From NCBI GenBank assembly GCA_022414725.1, contig CM039462.1, positions 1,822,900-1,886,899 on the forward strand: a stretch of DNA of 64,000 nucleotides, read 5' to 3'. How positions within the stretch are numbered: position 1 is the first letter of the stretch; the number at the start of each line of letters is the position of its first letter. The notes below the pieces were generated by a model. The model did no database searches, had not been told where the DNA came from, and saw nothing but the letters and a program-made list of their open reading frames with translations. Both the position numbers and the translations under genes were made by a program. Shown here piece after piece: positions 9,966-18,617 of the stretch. This stretch comes from Microglena sp. YARC. Lineage: Eukaryota; Chlorophyta; Chlorophyceae; Chlamydomonadales; Chlamydomonadaceae.

Positions 9966-10601
9966 ATGGGCACTTCGCGAGCGCGAACCTCGTCCAAGGG
10001 CGTCCCTGGCATCTGGCTTTGGCTGGTAGCAATTATCATTATTCTTGTAGTGTTGGCGTCAGTGATTACCCTGATCACCAATAACTGCCGTAACGTTTCC
10101 TCACAGTACATCAGAGAGCAATTTGCAGAAGGAGATGTTCCTCCACCCACCTCCGAGCCTCCTCCACCCACCTCCGAGCCTCCTCCGCCTGCTTCCGAGC
10201 CTCCTCCGTCCGCTTCCGAGCCTCCTCCGCACGCTTCCGAGCCTCCTCCGCCCGCTTCCGAGCCCCCCCCACCACCACAGCCCAGTAACATCACCGTGAC
10301 CAACAACAACACAAACAAAAATGGTGGTGGTGGAGGCAGCGGCAACGGTGGTTGGGGGGGAGGAGGGAACACGCACCACACGCACACAGAGAACATACGG
10401 TACTCGTATCCAAGCGTGTACGACGACCGATACCACCTTCCGCGTTCCGCGTTGAGCTATGTTGACCCATATTCCTACTGGGGCCTCCGGAGCCTGAACA
10501 ACTCATGGCTCCCTGGCGGAGGAGCCGCTTGTCCAGAGAATTCTCAACAAAGTCAACAACAACAGCAACAACAACAACAACAGCAACAGCAACAGCAACA
10601 A

Positions 10602-10655
<54 letters not shown>

Positions 10656-10691
10656 AAACAGCAACAGCAACAGAAACAGCAACAGCACCAA

Positions 10692-10731
<40 letters not shown>

Positions 10732-10844
10732 TTGCCATGGCCCCGCTCGTGCTAGCGATCGTGGCCATTGCGGCCTTGGTGTCTGGGACGGTCGCCTGCG
10801 GAACAGTCGTGTTTGCTCAGAACAGGTTTCCTTTCCGAAAATAA
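9966..10844 (+). CDS. Pro-rich and poly-Gln two-pass membrane protein, 292 aa
   Basis: ATG at 9966; the upstream in-frame part is transposon sequence. Order: basic N-terminus; transmembrane segment at about residues 18-40 (LWLVAIIIILVVLASVITLI); a linker with PPPxSEPPP repeats in which one residue varies (T, A, S, H); Asn- and Gly-rich segments; a Tyr-rich stretch; about 60 Gln residues encoded by CAG/CAA; a second transmembrane segment (LVLAIVAIAALVSGTV); and a short FPFRK tail. Unrecognised family. A two-anchor protein with a long flexible loop would suit a virion membrane or surface role, which is inference. The repeat tracts are likely length-polymorphic. Confidence 0.65.
10553..10731 (+). 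repeat. CAG/CAA tract encoding poly-Gln
   Basis: About 60 CAG or CAA codons, interrupted by single AAA and CAC codons. Lies wholly inside the membrane protein gene. All other frames are open too, which explains poly-Leu, poly-Cys and Ala-Thr readings that are not real genes. Confidence 0.9.
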
Positions 10845-10967
10845 GTAGACCTTGCTTGACATCTGTTTTAACTGCCGATGCACTTCACTGCATGGTCGCC
10901 GTGTGATTCGGCATGATCCGCCGTCCGTTCCCTCGAAAAAAGAGTGTACACCTTTTTTTCATAAAAA

Positions 10968-12104
10968 CTAGTATAAATTGTCCACCAGATCGAAGACGAA
11001 CTCCACAATTTTCTTTCCAAACTTCAAAAACGATATCCGATGCGACATCTTAAGTCCCAACAATGAAACGAACGTATCTTCATTATTAATCGTTTCATCG
11101 TCAATCACGTTTCTCTTCCTCTCAATGTTCAACTTAGAGCATATGGTCAATAATTTCTGTAAGTGGGCTTCTGATTTGACATGTCGACACAACATGTAAG
11201 CATCCAGGACCCTCTCCATGTACTTTGCAACCCGGAGCACAGTGGTGTACGGAGAAACCTCTTTTTTGCAAACGTGCTTTTTACGCAAATTGGAAACAAT
11301 GAACCCCGTGTTGTCCAACATCGAGTCCACGTACATGCTCTCTGTAAGGTCCTTCCTTCCTGAAACAATATGGAGAAACGCACCAACGGACCAGTAAACA
11401 TCGTTCTCAAGGAGCTTCGTCATCGAGAAAATACGACCCACCTTCACTATACCGGATACAGCCCCGGTTCGCGACGTTGTAGTCGTCGTATTATTCCTAT
11501 CAATTGCGAAATACTTTTTCAGATAAGATGTGTACAACTTCTCATTGTTATTACTGTTGTATGTCGGCTGCTTCTTAATGAAATCTGTAGCCTTCAACAT
11601 GTCTTCTCTATCGCTCCATTTGCACATGATTGCCAACTTACCCATGGCAAAGAGACGTTGTTGCGGATCATTAGAAATAAGGTCAATCTCTTCCTTGCTT
11701 TTCGCGCTCTTGGGGTTGTTGAGCATGCCGAAATGAGATCCGTAAATGTTGATGTCAAACATGTCGGTGAAATTACGTTTGAAGCGTTGATAATGGTAAT
11801 CGTTGATTGATTTGAAAATTAATACGATGCGATCCAAATCATTATGCAGAATTTCCCCATTGAAGTTCAGATTCACGTCGATGTCAGAAGAGTAGTTGAC
11901 GTTTACAGTCCCGACCTGTTTCGGGTTGCAAACATCATCCCCACACATCTGGCGGATGTAATCGATCAGACCGGTAGCATAAGCTACTCGGAAGGTGTTT
12001 AAAAGCTCCTTGCAAGATTCATTACCCCCGGCCGCAAGCATATCCCACATCAAAGGTTGCAATGATTTCTTACCGTTGCACAAGAAGTCAATACTAATAT
12101 CCAT
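10968..12104 (-). CDS. Hypothetical protein, 378 aa (possible nucleotidyltransferase fold)
   Basis: ATG at 12104, TAG at 10968. Large, well-formed frame with ordinary composition, so very likely a real gene, but I do not recognise the family with confidence. Residues about 70-80 read NYSSDIDVNLN, resembling the S...DxD metal-binding core of nucleotidyltransferases, and a second acidic loop follows. Lys/Asn-rich middle with a Thr run; helical C-terminal half. If the nucleotidyltransferase idea is right, it could be a nucleotide-adding enzyme, but no poly(A)-polymerase signature beyond this core is visible. Confidence 0.6.
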   Translation of the reverse strand: MDISIDFLCNGKKSLQPLMWDMLAAGGNESCKELLNTFRVAYATGLIDYIRQMCGDDVCNPKQVGTVNVNYSSDIDVNLNFNGEILHNDLDRIVLIFKSINDYHYQRFKRNFTDMFDINIYGSHFGMLNNPKSAKSKEEIDLISNDPQQRLFAMGKLAIMCKWSDREDMLKATDFIKKQPTYNSNNNEKLYTSYLKKYFAIDRNNTTTTTSRTGAVSGIVKVGRIFSMTKLLENDVYWSVGAFLHIVSGRKDLTESMYVDSMLDNTGFIVSNLRKKHVCKKEVSPYTTVLRVAKYMERVLDAYMLCRHVKSEAHLQKLLTICSKLNIERKRNVIDDETINNEDTFVSLLGLKMSHRISFLKFGKKIVEFVFDLVDNLY

Positions 12105-12350
12105 TTTGTTATGTTTTATATTGGCTTTGAATGAAAAAAACCCTCCCGGCGGATCATGTTGAGTCAGTCACATGGAGACCTCCCCCCGCATTATTACATT
12201 CCTTCTTTCTTCATGGCGAGGAATGCCCCGTGAGAAAATTCAAGCAGGACAAAGCAGTTGCATGAATAGCCACGTGAGAAAATGAGAATTACATCACTTT
12301 CAAATGTCCCTAGCTGTATGCGAAAGCATGCCCCCAAACGAGGTGGATCA
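12105..12350. other. Intergenic region with a family A transposon end
   Basis: AT-rich near 12,110-12,140, in front of the minus-strand gene. At about 12,295-12,315 is the complement of the family A end (CAAATGTCCCTAGCTGTATG). No gene seen. Confidence 0.5.
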
Positions 12351-12543
12351 TCATCGATTCACGGGGTTCGACCGCCACATGTAGTAAGTACAGTACACCC
12401 CCTGCAAGTCGAGGATCACGACGTCCATGTGCTGCTGGTCGACGAAGTACTTGGTGGCCGACAGCAGCGCGTCCATGAACTTCTTAGCGAGTCGTTCCGG
12501 AGACTCTAAATTCAAAAAATCCGCTGGGAGGAAGGAACGCCCA

Positions 12544-13221
12544 TTAACTCTCACTCACCCAGTATGGCTCATACCGCGGACGCGATGGCGTGTAGTCATC
12601 CAGCACAGTGATCAGCAGATCCTGTGCCTCATGCGCCTGTGCCCTGAACATCGGGTGCCGCACAAACCAGGCGTCCAGCGCTGTAGCTGCCATATTGGCG
12701 ATGGCCGGAGTCTGCAGCAGGTCCGTGAACGCCATGTTGGCTGCCCGCAGGTGCTTGGCATACAGCCACGCAAACACACGCGTGTTGGGGCAGCAGCTGT
12801 TGTCCACCAGCTCCTCCAGTGCCACAACTACTGCATATGTAAGCTTGTCGAATGGCATGCATGAGTCGTCGATGTCGAGCGGCGGTGGTTCCGCTGCTGC
12901 AGCTGCCGCACAAGAGACCATTGCAGTCTGTTGCAGGCTTCCATACGCCGCCTCAAAGTCTGCCATGGGCTGGGTGACAGTGGTGAACAAAGTCCAATGC
13001 CGTCCGCAGACCACGACAGCTCCATCGTCCCCAATCGCCAACTTCAGATCAAAGTCCTGAGTGAACCCAAGATCGGCTGGAAAGTCCACGTTGGGCACGG
13101 TGATGCTAAACATCGCCTCATCTCCCGCTAGGCCTCTCATCTCCTTGTGCACGGCATCAAACAAGGTTGGGTCAGGTTCGAAGAAAGACACCCCACTGCG
13201 CTTGGCTGTCGCCTTGAGCAT
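12544..13221 (-). CDS. Hypothetical protein, 225 aa
   Basis: The frame extends up to 13293, but its first 24 codons are the variant C transposon end (GTCCCAAAATTATTTGAGAA read through), so I start at the internal ATG 13221. Contents: mixed alpha/beta N-terminal half with a VPNVDFPADLGF stretch, a poly-Ala linker, then a helical Ala-rich half. Unrecognised. Its C-terminus meets a family H element end (GAAGGAACGCCCATTA), and a further open minus-strand segment at 12,351-12,554 (ending TYYMWRSNPVNR) may be the gene's original continuation cut off by that insertion. Confidence 0.5.
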   Translation of the reverse strand: MLKATAKRSGVSFFEPDPTLFDAVHKEMRGLAGDEAMFSITVPNVDFPADLGFTQDFDLKLAIGDDGAVVVCGRHWTLFTTVTQPMADFEAAYGSLQQTAMVSCAAAAAAEPPPLDIDDSCMPFDKLTYAVVVALEELVDNSCCPNTRVFAWLYAKHLRAANMAFTDLLQTPAIANMAATALDAWFVRHPMFRAQAHEAQDLLITVLDDYTPSRPRYEPYWVSES

Positions 13222-13288
13222 AAAGTTGTTCTCAAATAATTTTGGGACACACTGTATAATTTGAATGATATTATCCCCTGATGAATCG

Positions 13289-13320
13289 TTCATTCTTCAG
13301 GCAGGCATGGTCGCATCAAA
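13289..13320 (+). pseudogene. 3'-end relic of an LRAT-like gene
   Basis: TTCATTCTTCAGGCAGGCAT and the following bases match the last codons of the LRAT-like gene near 59,850-59,875 (TTCATTCTGCAGGCAGGCAT), both reading FILQAGM then ASK. Transposon ends flank the relic on both sides. So a second copy of that gene once lay here and only about 30 bases remain. Confidence 0.55.
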
Positions 13321-13321
13321 G

Positions 13322-13684
13322 TGCCATACAGTTGTTCTCCAATAAAGTGGGACACACCTTATAATCATCCACCACACGCCAACTTTGAGGCTTCTGCGAA
13401 TTACCAATGAGCTTATATTGGAAGGGCGGACAGTCGGCGACGCAATTTGTGGGACGCCCTACTCCGGTGTGGCCGTACACTCCAGAAAGCGGTTTCATTT
13501 ATATGTTCCGTCGAGTGTATCTGCTCCAACCGCAAACTGCAAAAACCTGTCGCCTCCTACTCGTCCATCTGACTCCAACCGCAAACTGCGGAAACCGGTC
13601 GCCTCATTCTCGTCCATCTGACTCCAACCGCAAACGCCTCCCCCTGCATAAGGTGTGTCCACTTTATTTGAAGAATTTGTATTG
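13322..13684. mobile_element. Cluster of transposon ends with a 52-bp tandem repeat
   Basis: In order: a family C end (about 13,325-13,370); a family F-like end (13,428-13,470, GACAGTCGGCGACGCAATTT); a TcF 3' end in inverted orientation (about 13,478-13,520, ACTCCAGAAAGCGGTTTCAT); a tandem repeat of about 52 bp with two full copies and one partial (13,526-13,636, CTCCAACCGCAAACTGC); and a closing family C end (13,651-13,680). The closing C end directly precedes the packaging ATPase start. Looks like element-in-element insertion. Confidence 0.65.
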
Positions 13685-14509
13685 ATGACTCGATTCAAGA
13701 GTTTTGACCCGCACGAACATGCGAGTAACATGCACAACATCATCATCATCAGAAAGCGATACGTAGGAAAGACTTTCCTGGTCAAGGAATTGCTGCCCCA
13801 CCTGAACTGCTCGCACGCGGAGATTATCAATCCGACTGAGATGGACAAACAAGAATACGCCCCGAGCATCCCGAGCATCCCACACATCGCACATCACATA
13901 GAGTACGCTGAGGAGATCGTCGACGACTTTGTCGCAAGGCAGAAGAAGGAGTGGAAACAGTTGAAGCAACAAAAGAAAGCCAACTGCATCCTCTTTGAAA
14001 ACTGCATTTACAACAATCGATGGACGAAGCACGAATCGATCAGATATTTGTTCATGAACGGGCGATTCGTTAGGGCAAAAATGGTGATGGTGATACAGTT
14101 CCCCTTAGTAGTGCCACCCTATCTCATCATGAACGTCGACTATATATTTATCTTCAGGGAGAGGATCGAGAGCACGCGGAAGCGATTGTACAAGTTATAC
14201 GGCGGGATATTCCCCACGTTCGAGCTTTTTTGCGAAGCGCTCGACAAGATTAATAATGTCCCGTTTGCATGCTTGGTAATCAACAACACTTCCCACTCAG
14301 ACGACAAAGTGATGATCTACATAGCGCCAGAATGGCCCGACTGGCGCGTCATGGTCCGGATGAAGAAAGCGTCACTGGACGTCATCAGGGAGGAGCTCAT
14401 TCGGCGGACCTGGCATCCGAGCCGGGTGATGCAGTGTCTGGACTTTGAGGATGAAAGAGAGATCTTCGGTACACTTTCACAGAACATTTCTACATTTTCT
14501 GAGCGCTAA
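13685..14509 (+). CDS. A32-type virion packaging ATPase, 274 aa
   Basis: Homologue of the poxvirus A32 / FtsK-HerA-type ATPase that pumps DNA into capsids; a core gene of Nucleocytoviricota. The ATG at 13685 is chosen because codons upstream belong to a transposon end. A P-loop lies at residues 23-30 (RKRYVGKT; the first Gly of the usual GxxxxGKT is Arg). Then come the Walker-B region (ILFENCIYNNRW), the family signature RYLFMNGR, and an arginine/sensor stretch (NVDYIFIFRERIES). Length is normal. The last dozen codons share a 22-23 base stretch with a transposase relic at 56.13 kb, so the native C-terminus was probably replaced by transposon DNA. Confidence 0.9.
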   Translation: MTRFKSFDPHEHASNMHNIIIIRKRYVGKTFLVKELLPHLNCSHAEIINPTEMDKQEYAPSIPSIPHIAHHIEYAEEIVDDFVARQKKEWKQLKQQKKANCILFENCIYNNRWTKHESIRYLFMNGRFVRAKMVMVIQFPLVVPPYLIMNVDYIFIFRERIESTRKRLYKLYGGIFPTFELFCEALDKINNVPFACLVINNTSHSDDKVMIYIAPEWPDWRVMVRMKKASLDVIREELIRRTWHPSRVMQCLDFEDEREIFGTLSQNISTFSER

Positions 14510-14525
14510 ACCGACCAATTCCTCA

Positions 14526-14800
14526 TACAGCTAGGGACACCTTCTATTTTGGGGATTCTGAAAAGTTGACCAATTCAAGATTTGTAACCGATTTTGTCAA
14601 TACAGATACTGTCTTCAGGTGATTGACACAAAAAATTCAAGGCATCTAAAGACACTGAATTTACATGTTCAAAGTACCCTGAAAAGTCAAACTGATGGCT
14701 AACATCGTGCGCATCAATAATCCTTTGCAAACTGTAAGGAGGTACAAAGAGTGGTCGTATTCCTACAGAATCGAACATAGAAATCGTCTCCTTTGAATGA
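14526..14800. mobile_element. Family A element with a transposase fragment
   Basis: Starts with the family A end (CATACAGCTAGGGACACC), continues with its shared subterminal sequence (GACCAATTCAAGATTTGTAA), then a minus-strand DDE transposase scrap (from 14,778, MFDSVGIRPLFVPPYS) that matches the plus-strand transposase remnant at 62.97 kb. Strongly deleted and not functional. The second end is not clear. Confidence 0.7.
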
Positions 14801-15217
14801 TGGAACTGGATATTGCGACTGTACCCCGCTGTACATGTAACTCACTTCGTACATTCATTCTCACACACGCCACACATGCGGCTTTCGCATGCCCCCCATC
14901 CGTCCATTCATTCTCACACACGCCACAGCGGATTTCGCAGACTCCTTGTCCATCAGACAGATAGATAGACAGACAGACCGCACACACACACATGACATGG
15001 CGGCTTGCGCAGTCCATCTGCCTCCCCGGCGGCTTGTGCATACCCCCGTCCGTACATTCTCATTCATTCATTCTCACCCACGACACGGCAGCTTTTGAAG
15101 CCTCGTTGGCAATTTCATGTTGCATGGAATTGCGCTGAGCTGTGCATGCGATGATGTCGTGATGCTCCATGAGATGGCACTGACACCCGCGTTTTGTCTT
15201 GCTGACAGATTCTCCAA
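14801..15217. other. Intergenic, short repeated motifs
   Basis: Contains repeats of CATTCATTCTCACACACGCC-like sequence and ACAGACAGA stretches between 14,850 and 15,090. Just before the next gene, a pyrimidine-rich stretch ending in TTGCTGACAG resembles a splice acceptor. No independent gene. Confidence 0.35.
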
Positions 15218-15751
15218 ATGGATACCAGAAGAATGATGTTGTCATTTGTGCCCAAGTTGGACCTCTCACGACTTGCAACGCCTGGAAATCCGTTCCAGAA
15301 GTCCATCCACCGTTTTTTTGTTCTGCTTGACCCTGCTACGACTTCAGTTGCTGACATCATGCGAACAGCATATGCAAAGCTTGGTGAGCACCTGCAGCTG
15401 AGGGCTGCGTACAAGAGGGAGCCAATCTCACCATTCAAGATACTATCAATATGGGCTTTCAATGATGGACCCATAGGAGTGGCAGTCCCCTTGGCGTCTG
15501 CTGACTACTTGTTGAGTGATGCAGTCGTATCCCGCACTCATGAATCAGGCTTTGGTGCGGCCTCCCCGAGTGAAGATGGCCTTCGCTTTATGGTGTTGCC
15601 GTCTGAAATTTCTATTCGCATGTTGATGCGTATGTCGGTAGATGAACGACAAATAGCACTGGTAGCCAGTCCCCATATGGAAGGTGTTTGGAGACAGCAT
15701 GTCTTCCTTGACCTTCCCAGCTCTGAGTTGTACTTTGAGGTGGACTTGTGA
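15218..15751 (+). CDS. Hypothetical protein or terminal exon, 177 aa
   Basis: ATG at 15218, TGA at 15749. Composition is ordinary and codon use protein-like. No recognised domain; a central segment AFNDGPIGVAVPLASADY may be a beta core. The sequence upstream ends in a splice-acceptor-like CTGACAG nine bases before the ATG, and the frame is open back to it, so this may be the last exon of a longer intron-containing gene rather than a complete gene. Confidence 0.4.
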   Translation: MDTRRMMLSFVPKLDLSRLATPGNPFQKSIHRFFVLLDPATTSVADIMRTAYAKLGEHLQLRAAYKREPISPFKILSIWAFNDGPIGVAVPLASADYLLSDAVVSRTHESGFGAASPSEDGLRFMVLPSEISIRMLMRMSVDERQIALVASPHMEGVWRQHVFLDLPSSELYFEVDL

Positions 15752-15967
15752 TACCTTATAAAATTTGACAGCCTACCACACCGTTTAATTAGCGAGTCGT
15801 TCCGGAGGCTCTAAATTATGAGTAGACGTTTCAAATCATAACCAATTTGGAGGTTTGCGTTATAGTGGATGGCTTTTGGCGACTTGCTTCTCCAACAAAC
15901 TTCGGGGCATCTTCTCGTGAGCTCACCAGGGTTTGGTTTTAGTAATCTCATGTTGTGTGAGACTACA

Positions 15968-16125
15968 TACAGCTAGGGACATTTGATATTGGGACACCTT
16001 CTATTTCGGGGATTCTGAAAAGTTGACCAATTAAAGATTTGTAACCGATCTTGTCAATACAGATACTGTCTTCAGGTGATTGACACAAAAAAATTCAAGG
16101 CATCTAAAGACACTGAATTTACATG
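15968..16125 (+). mobile_element. Family A element end, first half (interrupted)
   Basis: Family A end CATACAGCTAGGGACATTTG followed by the subterminal sequence also seen at 14.53-14.67 kb and, inverted, at 33.68-33.83 kb. It is split at 16,125 by the family H MITE and resumes at 16,294. Confidence 0.75.
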
Positions 16126-16293
16126 TAATGGGCGTTCCTGCCTCCCGGCCGATTTTTTAAAATTTCTAATCAGGATTTAGAGCCTCCTGAACGACTCGCT
16201 AGCTTGAGACATCAGCACCAAGGAATCACAAATCCGCTCCATACCATTTTTCGCAACCAGTCAAAATCGGCCGGGAGGCAGGAACGCCCATTA
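16126..16293. mobile_element. Family H MITE, 168 bp, nested
   Basis: Complete short element with inverted ends TAATGGGCGTTCCTGCCTCC at the left and its complement at the right. It carries no gene. It sits inside a family A element: the uninterrupted version of the same site reads ACATGTTCAAAG at 14,67x. Other family H ends are at about 12.50-12.55, 15.79, 18.40, 42.78 and 50.77 kb. Confidence 0.85.
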
Positions 16294-16314
16294 TGTTCAA
16301 AGTACCCTGAAAAG

Positions 16315-16775
16315 TCAAATTATTGGGCACATGCAGCGATATTTTCGCTTGAGCAAACTAAAGACATTCATAATAGCGTTAAACTCTGGACTGTAAGGAG
16401 TAATTCGCAATGTCCTAGAAATTTGGATATTTAAACGTTTGCCGCGTTGACAGTACCCTCTGCGACAAGTGTCACCAATGTAAAAACCCTCCTCATCGAT
16501 GCTTAACAAATCCGATGTCGGAACGGCTAAATACTCCTTACAAAAACGGTCGACAGAAGATTTGTGGTCATTCTTGTGCCGAACTGTTTTGTATGCGCGC
16601 TTGCGGGTGTAACCAAGTTTGCGTGTGTAGCGTCCACAAGTTTTTGGAGACATCTTGACAGAGGATAGAGAAGTCACACCCTCTGCAAGCTGAGACATTG
16701 TCAATAAGGGATTGGAGTCAATCAGTTGTTTTATAGCAGCCTTGATATCTTCTGTAGTGTCCCCAATCGACGGGT
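16315..16775 (-). pseudogene. Tc1/mariner-type transposase, internally deleted
   Basis: On the minus strand the frame encodes a helix-turn-helix-like N-terminal part (KAAIKQLIDSNPLLTMSQLA), the first catalytic aspartate region (LLSIDEEGFYIGD) and the end of the DDE domain (TPYSPEFNAIMNVFSLL). The stretch carrying the second aspartate is missing, and the position normally held by the third catalytic acid is Met here, Glu in the copy at 63.03 kb. Upstream the frame runs on into an antisense Fanzor remnant, so the long ORF up to 17,028 is a chimera. Confidence 0.75.
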
Positions 16776-16780
16776 CTATA

Positions 16781-17098
16781 ACTGTTGAGAAGCAGAAGAT
16801 GGTGGTGAAGAACGTCAAGGTCCACAAAGTACTGCACTGTAGAGACAGTGTCAAAAGCGCATCATCCAATGTGCGCTGTGGTGCAACCTGGAACCGAGAC
16901 GTGAACGCTGCCAAGAACTTTCTTCTGCTTCTGACAACGTGGATGGACGGGAGAGAGCGACCTGAGGCATTCTGTGTTCCCTCGCCTCCCCCCAAAACCA
17001 CAGTTTCCATCGAGGCGAGTGTGAGCACTAAACCGACCGACCCACCTGGGTTTGTCAGCAGCTTGCCTTGTTATCCTTTGGGTCAGCTTAAATGCTGA
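16781..17098 (+). pseudogene. Fanzor C-terminal remnant with zinc-binding cysteines
   Basis: The plus strand encodes a segment typical of Fanzor/TnpB C-termini: VHKVLHC, a second cysteine in VRCGATW, the RuvC-III-like WNRDVNAAKN, then GRERPEAFC. The N-terminal two thirds is absent. It differs from the Fanzor at 27.7 kb, which lacks these cysteines, so it belongs to another lineage. It ends 64 bases before a family F end, which suggests it was carried by a family F element. Confidence 0.7.
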
Positions 17099-17161
17099 AA
17101 TACAGAGATGAAGGGCAAAAATATGTACTTGCCTTTAGCTGATCTACCCATTGGGTTCAAG

Positions 17162-17420
17162 GGTCACCGGTAGGGCGTCCCACAAATTGCGTCTCCGACT
17201 GTAACAACATTAGAAAGAGGACATCCGCCGCATATGTGGGATAAAACCAGGAAAGATGCAACTGCCCTTACAATTGCAGCAAAATTTAGATGACATCCTT
17301 CAGAGATAAATACAATACGTAGCCAAGTGGAAAACTGCTTACAACTACCTTCGAGCATGCCATCATACAGCTAGGGACATTTGAGAGTGGAACTCCTTGT
17401 ATTTTGGGGATTCTGATTCT
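17162..17420. mobile_element. Family F end and family A end
   Basis: 17,162-17,202 holds the complement of the family F end (AATTGCGTCTCCGACTGTA, with GTCACCGGTAGGG inside). 17,365-17,420 holds a family A end (CATACAGCTAGGGACATTTG). Between them an open minus-strand stretch has no recognisable product. Confidence 0.65.
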
Positions 17421-17452
17421 TTAGTCACCGCTCTGTAATTATCCGAACACTT

Positions 17453-18274
17453 CTACAGTGACAAGACCCAGTTGTTGTCAAGCTTCACAATGGCTTCCAT
17501 CAGTAGCAAGCAGACATCTGAGTGACCTTCCTTGGCAGCCGCCCACAAGGCCCCGCTGTTGACAGAGTTAGCACGGGCCAAGTACTCGGGACCAGCCACC
17601 GCTGGATCCATCAGCAGCTTGCAGACATCTGCGTGGCCTGCCTTGGCAGCCGCACGCAAGGCCCAACTGTTGTCGGAGTTCGCACGGGCCCTGTACTCAA
17701 GTCCAGCCACCTCCGGATCCATCAGCAGCTTGCAAACATTTGCGTGACCTGCCGTGGCAGCCGCCCACAAAGCCTTGCTGTAGCTAGAGTTCGCACGGGC
17801 CCTGAACTCAATTCCAGCAACAACTGGATCCATGAGCAGCTTGCAGACATATGAGTGACCTTCCTTGGCAGCCGCCCACAAGGCCCTGCTGTTGCTAGAG
17901 TTCGCCCTGGCCCTGAACTCAATTCCAGCCACCGCTGGATCCATCAGCAGCTTGCAGACATCTGCGTGACCTGCCTTTGCGGCCAAATATAGAATCTGGC
18001 TGTCATTTTGGTCCGCCCTCACTTGTAGAGCCCCTTTAACTTGGACACTATGATCAGACACCAAGCATGCAGCTAGAAGGTCGGCGCGCCCCCATTTCGC
18101 CATCATCTCTCCAACACACTGTTGTGGCTGGATCAGCCGGGCAATGGTCAATCCTGGAAATCCGTTGCGCAGGGTTTTACAAACTAATACAATCTTGGGG
18201 TTTGAAGAGAGTATGGCAACGCGATCAAGAATGTCATGTGGAAACGTTAGAAATGCTTGCATGTGCGAATGCAT
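17453..18274 (-). CDS. F-box-like / ankyrin repeat protein, 273 aa
   Basis: First ATG in frame is 18274. Residues about 9-40 (FPHDILDRVAILSSNPKIVL) look like an F-box. They are followed by about five ankyrin repeats of 36-37 residues with the core GHADVCKLLMDP. The repeats are very similar to each other, which indicates recent expansion. F-box/ankyrin proteins of large DNA viruses recruit host SCF ubiquitin ligases, with the ankyrins choosing the target; that role is inferred from family architecture. Flanked by a family A end on its 3' side. Confidence 0.8.
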   Translation of the reverse strand: MHSHMQAFLTFPHDILDRVAILSSNPKIVLVCKTLRNGFPGLTIARLIQPQQCVGEMMAKWGRADLLAACLVSDHSVQVKGALQVRADQNDSQILYLAAKAGHADVCKLLMDPAVAGIEFRARANSSNSRALWAAAKEGHSYVCKLLMDPVVAGIEFRARANSSYSKALWAAATAGHANVCKLLMDPEVAGLEYRARANSDNSWALRAAAKAGHADVCKLLMDPAVAGPEYLARANSVNSGALWAAAKEGHSDVCLLLMEAIVKLDNNWVLSL

Positions 18275-18379
18275 TTCTATTAATGTGTCATGAAAGCGCA
18301 CAGGATGATTTATAATGTGTTGTGATAAACCCTATAAACCCTTGGTTGCACTTGCCTGGCGAGCCTCCGTAGCGACTTG

Positions 18380-18617
18380 ATTTAAAGGCGGTTTCAATGT
18401 ATGGGTCCCAGCGGATTTTTTGAATTTTCAACTCAGAATAGCAATTCCGCTCCAGACCATGTTCCGCAACCAATCAAAATCAGACCAAAACTCAGACTGC
18501 GAGCCATGGATCTTATTATAATTTTTAAGTACATCACTGACACCTGAAAAGTTGGATAACGAAGGAATATTTTTTTTAGGGTGGACAGTCGGCGACTCAA
18601 TTTGTGGGACACCCTAC
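18380..18617. mobile_element. Degenerate family H-like and family F ends
   Basis: 18,400-18,490 contains the family H subterminal sequence (GCGGATTTTTTGAATTTTCA and CCGCAACCAATCAAAATC). 18,575-18,617 has a family F-like end (GACAGTCGGCGACTCAATTT, then GTGGGACACCCTACTG). The latter runs up to the stop codon of the next minus-strand gene. Confidence 0.55.

Noticed and set aside
10503..10768. Poly-Leu and poly-Cys proteins over the CAG tract
   Set aside because: Alternative frames of the CAG/CAA repeat inside the membrane protein gene.
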